DNA from: Oegoconia quadripuncta
Lineage: Eukaryota > Arthropoda > Insecta > Lepidoptera > Autostichidae
Length of the DNA: 64,000 nucleotides
Reading direction: 5' to 3'
Assembly (NCBI GenBank): GCA_949316235.1
Contig: OX438750.1
Location: 1,440,501-1,504,500 of the forward strand
Positions 43,759-55,255 of the stretch are shown here, piece by piece. Both the position numbers and the translations under genes were made by a program. The notes beneath the pieces were generated by a model. The model saw nothing but the letters and a program-made list of their open reading frames with translations, did no database searches and was not told where the DNA came from. How positions within the stretch are numbered: position 1 is the stretch's first letter; each line of letters starts with the position of its first letter.

Positions 43759-44095
43759 ACTTCAAACTTCATGCATTTATTTCAACGTAAGATACATGAT
43801 ATCATTTGTTGAATGTCAATTTAAATCTATTGGAAATAAAAATAGGGCTAAGCATTTTTCGGTCAGTCAGTATGTCCAAGCTACCACCGCTTCGGAAAGG
43901 GAAATCATCTGTGGGAAAAGAAGCGGCGCAAGCAACCCACAGGATCATTTTCTTTTTTTTATTTATATAAAAGTATACAACTAATACAATTTTATAATTT
44001 TTGGGAGCTGGGCGAAGTATACCAAGCGTTTTTGTCATTCAGGTAGTCACTAATTATGTAATAACCTTTTTTTGTTAATGTTGTTTTGACATGGT
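43759..44095 (+). repeat. Dispersed repeat, uninterrupted copy
   Basis: Contains AAGCATTTTTCGGTCAGTCA and CGGCGCAAGCAACCCACAGG. The second copy (58605-59210) is inverted and holds a SINE insertion. Confidence 0.75.
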
Positions 44096-44501
44096 TTTTA
44101 AATTGTTTTTCATTTTTTCATTAATGATATTCTCAGGTATAAGGTTATAAAAGCGTATACCTCCTTAAAGCCACAGAGTGCTGTTAGAATGGCTATTTAG
44201 TCCAATAAGGTTTGAAACTCGAAAAGAGGAAGCGTGACATACCATTGATTTATGTGCTATAGATGTGGTCGCGCGAACGAATCTTTTCGGGCTTTTCTTA
44301 GTAGATAAAACAGCGCCACCTTTTTGAATCCTCGAGAATTAATAGGGCTGCTGAAAATTAATAACCAAAATATTTTTTTTGTCTGTAATCACAACCTGTA
44401 AATCGGTCACATAACAGTGCAAGAATTACAATATTGTTTAAACGAGTTTTTATATGTTTTTTGGTCACTTTTCTGTGGTAAGTGATGCATTTCTTTTTAC
44501 A

Positions 44502-44743
44502 ATACAGGCTGAAATTTAATTCGTGTAATTCTTGTTTACTAATGACTCTACTCCTGATTACGAACAACTTTCCCCAAGAAAGACTATGGTCGAATAAAGT
44601 TGGTTTCAGAATAGTTTACTTATTTGTACGGGTAATGTAATCGAAAATTTTTTGATCGAATTCGACTATGGTTCCTTGGAGTTTTTCGTATTCAACAGTC
44701 ACCAGTTAACGGGAATTACATGAATTCAAATTCACCCTGTATA
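44502..44743. mobile_element. 242-bp MITE
   Basis: The left end ATACAGGCTGAAATTTAATT is inverted at the right end (AATTCAAATTCACCCTGTAT). Partial relatives at 34553 and 39020. Confidence 0.75.
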
Positions 44744-44759
44744 AATCAGCATTTGATAC

Positions 44760-45505
44760 GACAGTTCGCGAACGAAGTCGGTGTGTGACTGCGTTCACAT
44801 TGGTTTCAAACTCCCGTTTTAACACCAATGACGTGGCGCCATTTTGATAGAACGACCCGATCTATACGCAGTAATATACGTAGTCTTTGGATAAAACGCG
44901 ATTTCTATACGAAAATCTTGTCTTATATAAGGCGTCAGTTAACATAAAGAAATGTTCAAACATTTTCCGAATTATAAATCGCTATTCCAGTGTTAAATGC
45001 ATTTATATAACATTCCTAAACAAGATGTGATATAATTTTGTTACCATAATATTTTAATAGATAATTATATGGTACTTAATTTTATATTAATTTTAATGTA
45101 AGGTATTTAATATATTTTGTTATTATTTGTAATGTAACTAATTTATAACAAATTAAGTGCAAATATTTTGAGTTGTGTTCATTTATTATATTGATGATTT
45201 TTACGAACCTACTGTTTGGAATAAGATGAAGAGGGGGGTTATTTTAAATGTATTAATTAAATTCTAGAAGTTCGCGAAAGTTCTCTTGTCGAAGTTTAAA
45301 CAATAAAATATAGGTGACGTAAGTATATTTAGTGATGAGAAATATATGAAAAAATTTAATTGGTCACATGAAATACGCAGTTACAAATTATTTGTATTAA
45401 TCATGTCAAAAATGAAAATATTCAAACTGCAAGGTACAATCACTCTTGTTGTTTTCAATTTGGGGATCCGACAAAAAAGTATGATCAATTGATATGATGA
45501 TATGA
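44760..45505. other. Intergenic, no feature recognised
   Basis: AT-rich sequence between a MITE and a SINE. Confidence 0.4.
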
Positions 45506-45511
45506 TCAATT

Positions 45512-45750
45512 TTGACGACCGATTGGTGTAGTAGATAGTCACCCTATAAGCGAAACCAACGGTTGCGGGTTCGAATCCCGCGAGGTGTAAATGTTTGTAT
45601 GATGAATACGAACATTTATTCCCGAGTCTTGGATGTTTATATAAATATTTATGTATGTTTATCCGTTATCTAGTATCCATAGCACAAGCTTTGCTTAGTT
45701 TGGGACTAGATGATTGGTGTAAGTGTCCAAAGTATTTATTTATTTAAATT
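45512..45750 (+). repeat. SINE family B, full copy
   Basis: Head TGACGACCGATTGGTGTAGT, B box GCGGGTTCGAATCCCGCGAG, end GGGACTAGATGATTGGTGTA plus a TTTATT tail. Confidence 0.92.
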
Positions 45751-45912
45751 AGGGTTACGTGGCCAAAAAAATTGGAAACCACTGCTCTAGGGTACAAAGA
45801 GATTTTAGCTGCAGACGACTGTATGAATTCTATTGCGTATCGTTCATTATCCGTCAAATTTTTGAATGCGTAACATATGTAGGTACTTTTGTAGAACATT
45901 GTTTTGTAATTA

Positions 45913-46060
45913 TTTTTTTTATATGAGAGGGCGGCAAACGAGCTTGCGGGTCACCTGATGGAAAGCAATCACCGCCGCCCATGGACACCCGCAACACCAA
46001 AAGGGTCTCAGATGCGTTGCTGGCCTTTGAGGAAGGTGTAGGCTCGTAATTCTATGTTAC
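45913..46060 (-). repeat. Dispersed repeat, related to 27860-28150
   Basis: ATATGAGAGGGCGGCAAACG and GCAATCACCGCCGCCCATGG are the reverse complement of the end of that copy. Confidence 0.75.
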
Positions 46061-46574
46061 TACCGTTACCAACCAAAATAACCCCCCCATCGATATGTTA
46101 TTTATTTAAATCAACACTCTGTATGATAGTGAGAATATTTTTACAAAATGACCGTTAGTTAATTTTATTTTAGTTAAACTTGCCAAATGCAGCTTAGTTA
46201 AATAGTAGAAAATGGAAACGCACTGCATTTATTTTACATGGTAACCCTATTAAACTACTGACTGTGAAGCTCCTGTGTTGCCAACTAACTAAACAGCGTG
46301 CTAATTTTATTAAGTTTTTTGACCAAGCTGTATCTATATAGTCATAGAAATAATGACTACTTCATACAACGAAGAGTACGCAGTAATTCTATGTGTGTAG
46401 TTCACACACTAATAGCACAATACAGAAAAGAGTAGCAGCGTGAGTCAGCTGTGTCCTTGAAACGTATACCTACGGCTGAGCGGGGCGTTAGGGCTGGTAC
46501 CTACAAAATATAAAACAGACGCGTATAGATTTTAATTGCATTTGTGAAGGTTTAGGTTTACGAATAAACCAACA

Positions 46575-46705
46575 ATGGTGTCGATTCGGATGTACACACA
46601 GTTTTAAAGTAGTAGTGTCTCTTTCTCCTTGGAACAGTACGATGCGACAGCACCACTCCAAAACTGGTTTTAGTTTAGTTGGTGTACATCCGAATCGACA
46701 CCAAT
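46575..46705. mobile_element. 131-bp MITE
   Basis: Left GGTGTCGATTCGGATGTACA and the inverted right end give arms of about 25 bp with one or two mismatches. Confidence 0.85.
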
Positions 46706-46823
46706 GTTTTTAAGCATCCTTATGCTGTCAAAACTAAACGTAGGTAATCAGAAAGTTATTCTTTTTTATATCGATTGTTCAAATCGGAACATTTTTGTAC
46801 TACCTAATGTTGTGTATGATTAT

Positions 46824-46949
46824 ACAAACGCTTTAAAGCTTATTTTAGGTAAAGTATGTTTTGTCACTTTCTTTCATTACAACATTTCCTTATGAACGAC
46901 AGAGACAAAACACACTAACTAAAACAGGCTTATAAAGCGTTTGTAAATT
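46824..46949. repeat. Imperfect hairpin
   Basis: Arms of about 55 bp (TACAAACGCTTTAAAGC... and its imperfect reverse complement) with a short loop; could be a small foldback element. Confidence 0.5.
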
Positions 46950-47290
46950 TTTATGAATAAGACGGTTATAATAGCATTATTGACATGTGCAAAGTAGGCT
47001 GTTATTTTTTTTTATTGTGCTAATAGTGTCAATAGACAAGCTGGCGTAAATCCATCTGCCGTATAAACGATCTCCTTAATTTTACATTCTGTTTATAAAA
47101 TGATATGACATACCCTTTTGCTTCAATTGCTTATTAATATCATTTTTATAAAAAATCCTCATCGCCGTAAGGGTCTATTGCATAATAATAATAATATACA
47201 GGGTGATAAAATGGTCGATGCAAAGCGTTATGAGGGACGATAGTTGAAGTCATTTAGGTCATTTTAAGCCGAACTTTGGTACTTACAATT

Positions 47291-47740
47291 TTTTTTTGCT
47301 AATCTTATCTGTGACAACCGTAACACAACAATGTTATTAACATTATGGCGGCAGATTAACATTATTAATAAACCATTCTCAAGATTGAGAACAGTCTTGT
47401 GACCGGTCTCAAGTAAACGTGTTGATTAATAAACCTAACTTGAGACCTGAAAAGCACGTGCATACTTAAGCTGTACTCACTTGAGAGGTGCGCGTATTAA
47501 TAAACGAAACTCAAGACTATCACTCATTCGCCGCTGAAGCGAATACTTGAGAAGTGATCTCAGCTCAGTTGAGGTCTTCAAGATTGGTTTATAAATTAGC
47601 ACGGTGCTTGAGATAGCGTCAACTGCTTAAGACTGCTTGATACAGCCTCGAGACTTCTATTGGGATTGATTTATTAACACGGGCCTTAGATAAGATGGTG
47701 GGAGCTAGCCATGCGGACATTTAAAATGCCCCACCACGGT
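47291..47740 (-). repeat. SINE family C fragment split by an insertion
   Basis: The left part ends GGCGGCAGAT and the right part resumes GATAAGATGG, which are adjacent in intact copies. The insert is 47359-47686. Confidence 0.75.
47359..47686. mobile_element. TA-flanked inverted-repeat element inside a SINE
   Basis: The right end (TTAACACGGGCCT) and left end (ATTATTAATAAACC) are imperfect inverted repeats bounded by TA (47357-47358 and 47687-47688). CTCAAGATTGAGA and TATTAATAAAC motifs recur inside. The same element sits at the same SINE position at 62289. Confidence 0.7.
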
Positions 47741-47744
47741 GGCT

Positions 47745-48655
47745 AATGGGGCATTCAAGTGGAGACCACGCACCAGCAAATGAAGGTCGCATGAAGTCGT
47801 AGGGTGGAAATCGCTCCTAACTTGTAGCTGAATCTGGGGGTCTACTCTCTAACGAAAACAACTTCGGACAGCTCTAACTTCGGACTTTTTCTTCTGCTAA
47901 GAATCCTTTATTTGCATAACTTCAGACGTTCCTTGCATCCCGTACTAACTTTTGATGTCCAACTATTTATAACAAAAGTAAAATAATGACGATTGATTTT
48001 ATAATTGACACGGCAAACTGCAAATGAAAAAGTCCGAAGTTACGGTAAGTAAGTTAAGTACGTAGTTATACTTAACACAGAAGGTAAAATCTCAGAAAAA
48101 ATGTTTTCTGTACTGCAACGCGTTTATTGTTTTTAAGTATAGAAAAAAAAACCTGAATACTTATCTCGAATACTTTTATAATACAAATTGTTTAACGGTT
48201 TACTTTTACGATTTTGCATTGATCCTAACACCCTGTATATGCAAACACTATAGTTAATTTATTTAATATAATTTATTTTCAGATATGATTTTTCTAGTTG
48301 TAAAAATTTTACGTCATCCATTATGTTTATTGTGTATAAAATATATTTTGATTATATTTAGATGTTATATTTCAAAATAAAATGAATTTCAGAGAATGTG
48401 ACATGGCTTTTATTACTTCTTTATGATGGTATGATAATATATCTAGTTCGCCTAGTAAGAAAAAAATTTGCCGGAGGACTCCCAAGTTCGCCTAGTGTAA
48501 GGCTGCCATAACGTGAAGCGAGGGTTGTCTCGGTATGCGCCGGAATCTGTTGTTAACCGAACCAAAGGCAAATTGTAGAACAGTCATACAATTAGGGATT
48601 ACCATATATCAGGCGTTCGCTGCATTTGACAGGCATTTCAAAAGGGCATTGGTCT
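47745..48655. other. Intergenic, no clear feature
   Basis: A GC-richer piece near 48475-48560 could be an old repeat. No coding frame supported. Confidence 0.35.
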
Positions 48656-48677
48656 GAGACAGATATTAAAAACTATT

Positions 48678-48870
48678 TAATTGTACAAAACGAGACTTTG
48701 TACTAAAGACCTTTTTGTACCAATTGAACGTTTTGTTTCAATCGCGAAATTGTGCGAATTTGCTAAAAAAGTAACCGCATCACATTTTGTACGAACTCCT
48801 AATATGCCAAACAAAATTTTGTACAAACTGCTAAAAAAAATCAAATTGTACGAAACGAGACTTTGTAGGT
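48678..48870 (+). repeat. Cluster of TTGTAC-based direct repeats
   Basis: ACGAGACTTTGTA occurs at both ends (about 48690 and 48855), with TTTTGTACGAACTCCTAA and TTTTGTACAAACTGCTAA between them. Confidence 0.5.
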
Positions 48871-48904
48871 ACTAATGTCGATGCTTTCTTTTAAATTTCG
48901 CGTC

Positions 48905-49065
48905 TTTTTTTTTTGTATTTACGGTGCTAACTTGACTACAATCGCACCTTATGTTGAGGTAACGCCACTTGGGGGACTGGCTATCTTATCTCAGATAACC
49001 GGAACACAACAATGCTATTAACCTTGTTGTTTGACGGCAGACTTGTGGTAGCTAGCCAGGTCTTA
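48905..49065 (-). repeat. SINE family C fragment
   Basis: Poly-T end, CTGGCTATCTTATCTCAGAT, then TTGACGGCAGACTTGTGGTA; shortened and diverged. Confidence 0.75.
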
Positions 49066-49069
49066 TAGG

Positions 49070-49885
49070 TAAGTCATAGTTTATACGACATATGCAATAT
49101 TTGAATTAAAATATTCTTAAATTACCTATTGCTTTATACCTTAGACACGCATTTTCTGAACAATCAGGCATTGCAGGCTCCCCTCAATTTTGAAATCAGT
49201 GGTAAACCTTACACCACACAATTAACTATAATATTTATTTATTTATATAGAAATCACACAGCATAATATATATAATTACATTTAAAAACATTCTTAAAAA
49301 TTTTAGACAAATTTATAGAGATTTCTAATTTTAAATTAAATTAAAATAATTTATAGAGATGTTGATTGAATTCGCTATATAATAATCCGCCTTCCAACAT
49401 TATGACAGCCCTTTTCTAGTGGTAGGTGCCTACCCGGGCAACATTTTAAAATGGCGTTAGGTATAAATTCCTTGGTACAAACCGCGCTGGCTGTGAAAAA
49501 AAACTGCATATTCATTTTCACATTATTTAATTATTACAAAAAAAGTAGGTAGGTACATATACAAAAATAAGAATTGGATTCTATAAAAATACATTAATTA
49601 CATTACTATCAAGTGATTTTATCACAAAATTAAATGGATTCTCTCGAATGTATTTTATTTATTAATTACAAGCCTCGAACTAATTAGTATCATTTACTTG
49701 TTTTAATAACTTTACAATCAATATTATTAATTCAATCATCCCTTTACTCAATCATATCTGACGTTTGACAAGATGAAGGCCGTAAGTGTAAGCCTTCGGC
49801 TGATTAGGTCCAGACTCACAAGTCATCGTATGGAAAATGACAGCTGTGAGTTTGAATTCGCGCTAAATTCTTTGGCGAGCCGAGG
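49070..49885. other. Intergenic, no clear feature
   Basis: AT-rich; no ORF or repeat recognised. Confidence 0.4.
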
Positions 49886-49888
49886 CCC

Positions 49889-50275
49889 AATATTCATAGA
49901 CGAATTCTGAGTTCAATTTCGAAGTCACAAACGTCAAATCGTATGGTGTAATCGAAGTTTGAACAGTTAGATTCAGATTTAGTGGACTGGAAGCTCCTGA
50001 CCGCACTACTTCCATTCTAAATGCAAAATAATTCGCTATACATTGCTGGGAGGCTTGGATCTGTTAATTCAAATATACTTACTTCAACCAGCAATGTATG
50101 CCGAATTAGTCTCTACATTTAGGATGCTATAAAAAGCGCTTGCTAGCTTCCGATTTCGAGTTTAAAAGTTTGAACTCACAAACGTCAAATCGTATGGCGT
50201 TTACAAACTCACAACTATCAATTTTCTATACCTTTGGCGCTTGTGAATTCGAACTCAGAATTCGTTTTTGAATAT
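49889..50275. mobile_element. 390-bp inverted-repeat element
   Basis: Left ACGAATTCTGAGTTCAATTT and its inverted partner near 50245-50270 (reverse complement ACGAATTCTGAGTTCGAATT). CACAAACGTCAAATCGTATG occurs in both halves. Confidence 0.7.
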
Positions 50276-50499
50276 CACAGTTGGTGTCGAAACCTGGCTT
50301 ACTGGATTGATATACCAATGGGCTCATGTTGATACGAAAATACCCTTTTGGCCATCTAATCTAAAATCGAATCAAGATCTTTCTTACATGAAATAAAATT
50401 ATAAATAGGTATGTACTTAAAACTATTATTAAATGATTATTTATTTGACAACAAATTGTTTAATAATAAGGAATTGACTTAATTATTTATTTATTATAT

Positions 50500-50960
50500 T
50501 ACAGAGAGTCGAATGCATAATATTAATAATTTTCCTGGCTGTCATTCAAAGAAAACTGAAAATCTTCTAGCACTATTATACTTTAAATGCGAAAGTTTGT
50601 TTATCCTTGCTGATGCAATAACTTGCATTCTTGGCACAGGAATAGTTGAAGATGTCTTACATAGCATTCCAGGAGAATAGACAATACAAATAGAAGTGTT
50701 AATAAACAACCATGGTGGGTTGGTGGTCATTAGGCACATAGCTGAATTAGCCATTCAATTATGGAATGCACTGGGGACTTTTTTCGTAAACGCGAACGCG
50801 ATGGTAAAGTTAAAAACGAGACAAAACTCACACTTCGCATACAGATAACTGCAAGCGCTGTGATCACCCGACACCAGGACACACTTCCTTTTGATTCTAC
50901 CAAGGAGCCCCAATGTTGCCATTGCAGTTACCTTATAGGTGGGGTTGCCAATAACTTCTA
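50500..50960 (-). other. Unexplained stretch with overlapping short open frames, possible decayed retrocopy
   Basis: On the minus strand one frame runs from about 50930 to 50757 and another (70 codons) from 50754 to 50542, nearly contiguous but in different frames. The composition is more GC-balanced than the flanks. No domain was recognised, so this could be an old host-gene copy or a LINE remnant. Confidence 0.25.
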
Positions 50961-51244
50961 GAAGTCAATACGGGACGTTTTCTTTTCTGATGCCTAAAAC
51001 TCGAACCTAAGACATTCAATACCGACACGCGGCTTTTCAACTATGTTTTATTTAACTCCTTTTGCACGCATGCGCATGTAGTATGAGTTTTCTAACAGAT
51101 GGGTATTGATCTGATGAGATTATCTCCATAATAGTATGTCTCCATAATTATAGCGTTCGCGCCCCTTACCTCTCTATTTTATTTCCGTATTTTGTCTTTC
51201 TATTCTTATTTTTCTTTGTCGAATCATAAATGTTACAATTAGGT

Positions 51245-51415
51245 ATTTCAAATTGTATTTGTATTAACTTATTTAAAAAGAGCAACCCCGGAATTTCTTG
51301 CTCGGTCTCCTCTGGGGAGACTGCCTTGTGAATGAGCGACAACTGTATGTCATGACGATTTCAAATGTTATTCTTATAACTTACGAAATGAAACATTTTT
51401 GATTTGATTTGTCGA
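51245..51415 (+). repeat. LINE 3' end
   Basis: AAAAGAGCAACCCCGGAATT through GTCATGACGATTTCAAATG and a GATTTGATTT tail. A related tail is at 56070-56135. Confidence 0.6.
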
Positions 51416-51605
51416 AATATGGGACAAATACGGGACGTATGGCAACCCTACTTATAGGTAACATACGTCCACTATACATTACGATTCAATCAAATGAATG
51501 GCCAATATAAACCTCTGCCTACAACATATACAGCGTGGAAACAATAATCACACTCAATTATTCCTAAACTATCAGTAAAACGTTTTAAAATATCTTCTAT
51601 AGTTT

Positions 51606-51905
51606 TTTATGCACAAGGTTAGCACTTGACCTCAATCACACCTGATGTTAAGTGAAGATGAAGTCGAAGGTGGAAGCGGACTGTGGGGGACTATCTTATA
51701 TCTGACAGCCGGAACACAATAATGCTATTAACATTACTGTTTGGCGGCACAGTTAGATAAGATGGTGGTAGCCAGCCAAGCGGATATTTAAAATGCCCGA
51801 CCACCAACCAAACCGAGTACTAAACATGTACCTGGGCATCGGACCCACGACTTCCGATTTATAAACCCTATCTTATTTACATCGAGCCATGGAGGCGGTT
51901 TTAAT
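51606..51905 (-). repeat. SINE family C, nearly full copy
   Basis: 3' end at left (TGCACAAGGTTAGCACTTGA), tRNA-like head at right (CATCGAGCCATGGAGGCGG). Confidence 0.88.
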
Positions 51906-51934
51906 AATAATTGAGTGAGATTACTTAACGTATC

Positions 51935-52045
51935 ATTGCATTTTGAACAAGCAGTAGCTTAAAAAATGTAAAATTGACTATTTTAAGTGTACTCTGTGTA
52001 CCTACAAAATAAAGCAACTTTGACTTTGACTTTGACTTTATCCAG
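51935..52045 (+). repeat. LINE 3' end with TTTGAC tail
   Basis: GAACAAGCAGTAGCTT and GTGTACCTACAAAATAAAGC match 58190-58262; the tail is repeated TTTGAC. Confidence 0.7.
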
Positions 52046-52147
52046 TCTGTATAAAGTTAAAACCATAAGGTGTGATCCACACATCCAAATACGCTTTTCA
52101 CATTGTACCATTATTTTGTGTTACATATAAACATCATTATCATAATA

Positions 52148-53578
52148 TTACCAAATAATTCTTTGTACATAATCAAAATCCCTCCAGACTATGGACTTAT
52201 TGAAAAAGATACTAAACGTCACCACATTAAGTACTACGTACCACATAAACTCACATAACACAATATACAAAGTCGGTCTACTGAACCGTAATCTGATAAT
52301 TATGTATGGAATCAAAAAATATCTGATCTCTATCATTTTTTGTAACGACAACACTAAGAATACACTAACACAGTATGGGAGCAGAAACGATATGCAATTG
52401 TGGTTGTTTAGATTAGAATACAAGCTAAATAAAAGGAAAATATAGACCGGTACTGTTGCATATTTCGCAAACTCATATTTCCCATACCATCTGTTCCATA
52501 TATAAAATGTGTAATGACGATTGTCTGCAAGCAAATACGGATGAACAACAGTATTATAATGCACTATTACAAGGAACATGATACTTAAAATTAAAACCAA
52601 TGTTAAATTCCTACGTATTAACCCTAATGTTTTTGGTATAGTCATTACAACATATGGCAATCCGAATACTCCGTAAAAGATCAGAAAGTAAAAAAGTTGA
52701 GGTATGTGTATTGATGCCTCATGAGCTTGCTTATCACCAAGAACTATAGAACCATTGATAAACACAAACGCTATGAAAGAAACAAGAATCACACTATGAA
52801 TTAGCAATATTAACCCATCTTGGAATGTCAAAAACTTGAAAAATGTTGTGAAACACGTTGAGATATGATATTTTGTAGCTATAAATACATCTGATAGGCC
52901 GTAATATCTTTTTAATTTAGATTTATCCATGTCCTGAGATATTATTGACTGTCTACTCAATGTAGGTGATAGATAGTTATTACCGAATACTCGTGAACTT
53001 TTAATTGCTATGTCTAATGCTTTGTGTCCAAATACCATAGCTATCCACACTATATTTGTTTGCCTCATCAATACACTGCCCAGACCAAAGACAAGTATTA
53101 ACATTTTATATTTATTAACGAAACATAATCTAGAATACGCCAACAAGAACATTAATGATAAGGTATCCGTATAATAAACATGCGAATAGAAATACAAAGG
53201 CGGCAATAAAGCTAAATTTAATGCTTGCAACACAGTTTTCAAGTACGTGTTACCGGAGTAGACATATTGTAATATGGATGATAGCAGAATGAAGTTGATA
53301 CATGATGCGATTAGATTTACAAATCGTAAATTGTAGGTGTTGCAATCAAAATAGGAGCCAAGGAAGGCCGCAGAGACGAAGTAAAGCCCTGGGAGTGTTG
53401 TTATTTTCGAATCCCAAGAGCTAAAGTCCCGGTGGCAATAGGCAAGGGCTTGAGGTATGTGAAACAGCTCATCAATAACTATGTGAAGTGACTCATATAC
53501 TCTATCAAACACATAAACTGATGCAATGAAATATGTAACCAATGTAATTAAGAGTACACTGTAGTACCTCCAAGACAT
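52148..53578 (-). CDS. ALG10: ALG10-family dolichyl-phosphoglucose alpha-1,2-glucosyltransferase
   Basis: 476 aa in one coding exon, close to the usual length of about 470. ALG10 adds the third and last glucose to the dolichol-linked oligosaccharide in the endoplasmic reticulum, the final step before transfer to proteins. Visible family signatures are the luminal acidic motif DELFHIPQALAYC (36-48), WDSKITTLPGLY (55-66), the YTDTLSLMFLL segment, VLMRQTNIVWI, and DNRHYTFYIWNRWY in the C-terminal third. About a dozen hydrophobic spans fit a multi-pass membrane protein. The start ATG lies 22 nt inside the exon, after a TTTTTTACAG acceptor (53600-53601), and a GTAAGT donor at 53762-53767 points to a non-coding first exon further upstream. 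No frameshift or missing motif was seen. Confidence 0.93.
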   Translation of the reverse strand: MSWRYYSVLLITLVTYFIASVYVFDRVYESLHIVIDELFHIPQALAYCHRDFSSWDSKITTLPGLYFVSAAFLGSYFDCNTYNLRFVNLIASCINFILLSSILQYVYSGNTYLKTVLQALNLALLPPLYFYSHVYYTDTLSLMFLLAYSRLCFVNKYKMLILVFGLGSVLMRQTNIVWIAMVFGHKALDIAIKSSRVFGNNYLSPTLSRQSIISQDMDKSKLKRYYGLSDVFIATKYHISTCFTTFFKFLTFQDGLILLIHSVILVSFIAFVFINGSIVLGDKQAHEASIHIPQLFYFLIFYGVFGLPYVVMTIPKTLGLIRRNLTLVLILSIMFLVIVHYNTVVHPYLLADNRHYTFYIWNRWYGKYEFAKYATVPVYIFLLFSLYSNLNNHNCISFLLPYCVSVFLVLSLQKMIEIRYFLIPYIIIRLRFSRPTLYIVLCEFMWYVVLNVVTFSIFFNKSIVWRDFDYVQRIIW

Positions 53579-53761
53579 TTTTCTTGTTGGGAGGTAAATC
53601 TGTAAAAAAAAAATAACCTATGAATTTCATTAAATATTTTCACCATTAGATCACAGAATATCGTGTATACATTGACTCTAAATATAAGGTAGTGGGCGGA
53701 CGTAGCTCATAAACACGCAAACATCTTCTATGGAGCGGTTAAAATTAAAACAAAACACAAA

Positions 53762-53900
53762 ACTTACCTTCGTGAAAAACTTGTCTAATTTTATAATTCC
53801 CGGTCGTTTTCCGTAAAAGAGAAGTAAAATGCAAGAGACTCAATTGGAACTATGATTAAACACTCATGAATTTTAATGAAATTGATTAAAACGCGATGCT
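53762..53900 (-). other. Probable non-coding first exon of ALG10
   Basis: A minus-strand consensus donor (AAGGTAAGT) at 53762-53769 fits the acceptor just upstream of the ALG10 start. The upstream limit is not defined. Confidence 0.4.
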
Positions 53901-54228
53901 AAACAAAAGATTCGCCGGAAAATATTTACCAAAACCATGGAAGCGCGGGCGGCATTTTTGACATTCCAGTCAGGGTTACCATCTATTTATAAGATACACC
54001 CAAGAAACCGACGAAATACCCCAAAATCCAATAGAATAAAATGAAAAAATCATACAAACCTGTATTGCAAATATACATTTTTTTTTCATGATATTGGTAA
54101 ATATAGGCGCAAATAGCCCTTAGCTTAAAACTTAACTTACTTAGCATCGAACAACAACGTGCGACATGATAAAAAAAAAAATTTTGCTTGTCTCCTAGCC
54201 CCGTGTAGGCGAGCAATATAGTAATAAA

Positions 54229-54258
54229 TTTTTATTTATTTATTTATTTATTTATTCA
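54229..54258. repeat. (TTTA)n microsatellite
   Basis: Seven or so uninterrupted TTTA units. Confidence 0.9.
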
Positions 54259-54963
54259 GTCTTTCACATACAGCATTACAGTAAAATTACCAATGCACTG
54301 TACAGTTACTTAGGTAGTACAAATTAGTTACCAGAATTATATATTATTATATATTATATAATATAGCTATTCTTAATTATTTATCTAGGTCAATCATCAA
54401 TATAGGATCCGATAGTCGGATCGGACGTCCAAAATGTTACGATTAAAATGTTTACGATTTTATTACCGTATTTTTCTTCTTTCGCGAGCAAATGCAAAGT
54501 CAACACGAGCAAATATTTTCAATTTTATTTTTTTTTTGCAATTATGTAACAGTACTTCATCGATAATTTTTTCTTACTGCTCCGCATGCAAGCACTCGGG
54601 ATAATAGATCGAGAACGATTAATTGCAAAAAAGTCTGACGTGAAGGGATCGAGTGAATACGATCTATCAGACGGTTGGAAACACAATCGGACGAAATATT
54701 ACTTTTAGAGGCTGGTGGATTTTTCTAGTTTTGAAGATTGAGGTTAAATTACTAATAATTTACCACTATTACCACTGATTCGATTTGGAATGAATTCTAT
54801 TCATATTTTCAAGACTATTTACTTTTATTGTGTAGGCAACACTGGACTGAGCTAGCTTGTTTTTGGCTGATGGCGTAGTTGCCAAAGCCGTAAATAAATT
54901 AAAAAAAAAAATTAGCTTGTTTTTTGGTTTACTCAGCGAGTGATTTGCGTTTTTTATTTATTT

Positions 54964-55045
54964 CTTGGGTGCAGCAAAAGTCAGTGATGCTGTGTAAGTG
55001 AAGGAAAGTGTAAATTATTAAAGTGCGTAACGAAGCTTTCGGGTT
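54964..55045 (+). repeat. Sequence shared with 2686-2760
   Basis: GCAGCAAAAGTCAGTGATG, AAGGAAAGTGTAAATTA and GCGTAACGAAGCTTTCGGGT match the other locus closely. It lies about 210 bp before the next start codon. Confidence 0.65.
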
Positions 55046-55255
55046 TTGTGTTCGAATTTGAATGTTTTCGTGTTTAGGCTGATAGGTTCACGGCCAAGCC
55101 ATAATAATAAAAAAAACTGCTTTTGCTTAGCCGATTTTCGAATGAACTTTTAATTTAACGGTTGAATCGTAATAAATAAATAGGTACCATTCCTCTTGTT
55201 TTGTCGCGTATTTTGCTGCATTTGAAATACAAAAACGGCAATATGTGTACGTAAG

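Noticed and set aside
53983..54216. 77-aa minus-strand frame upstream of ALG10
   Set aside because: No motif, no splice context, low-complexity hydrophobic content; likely chance.
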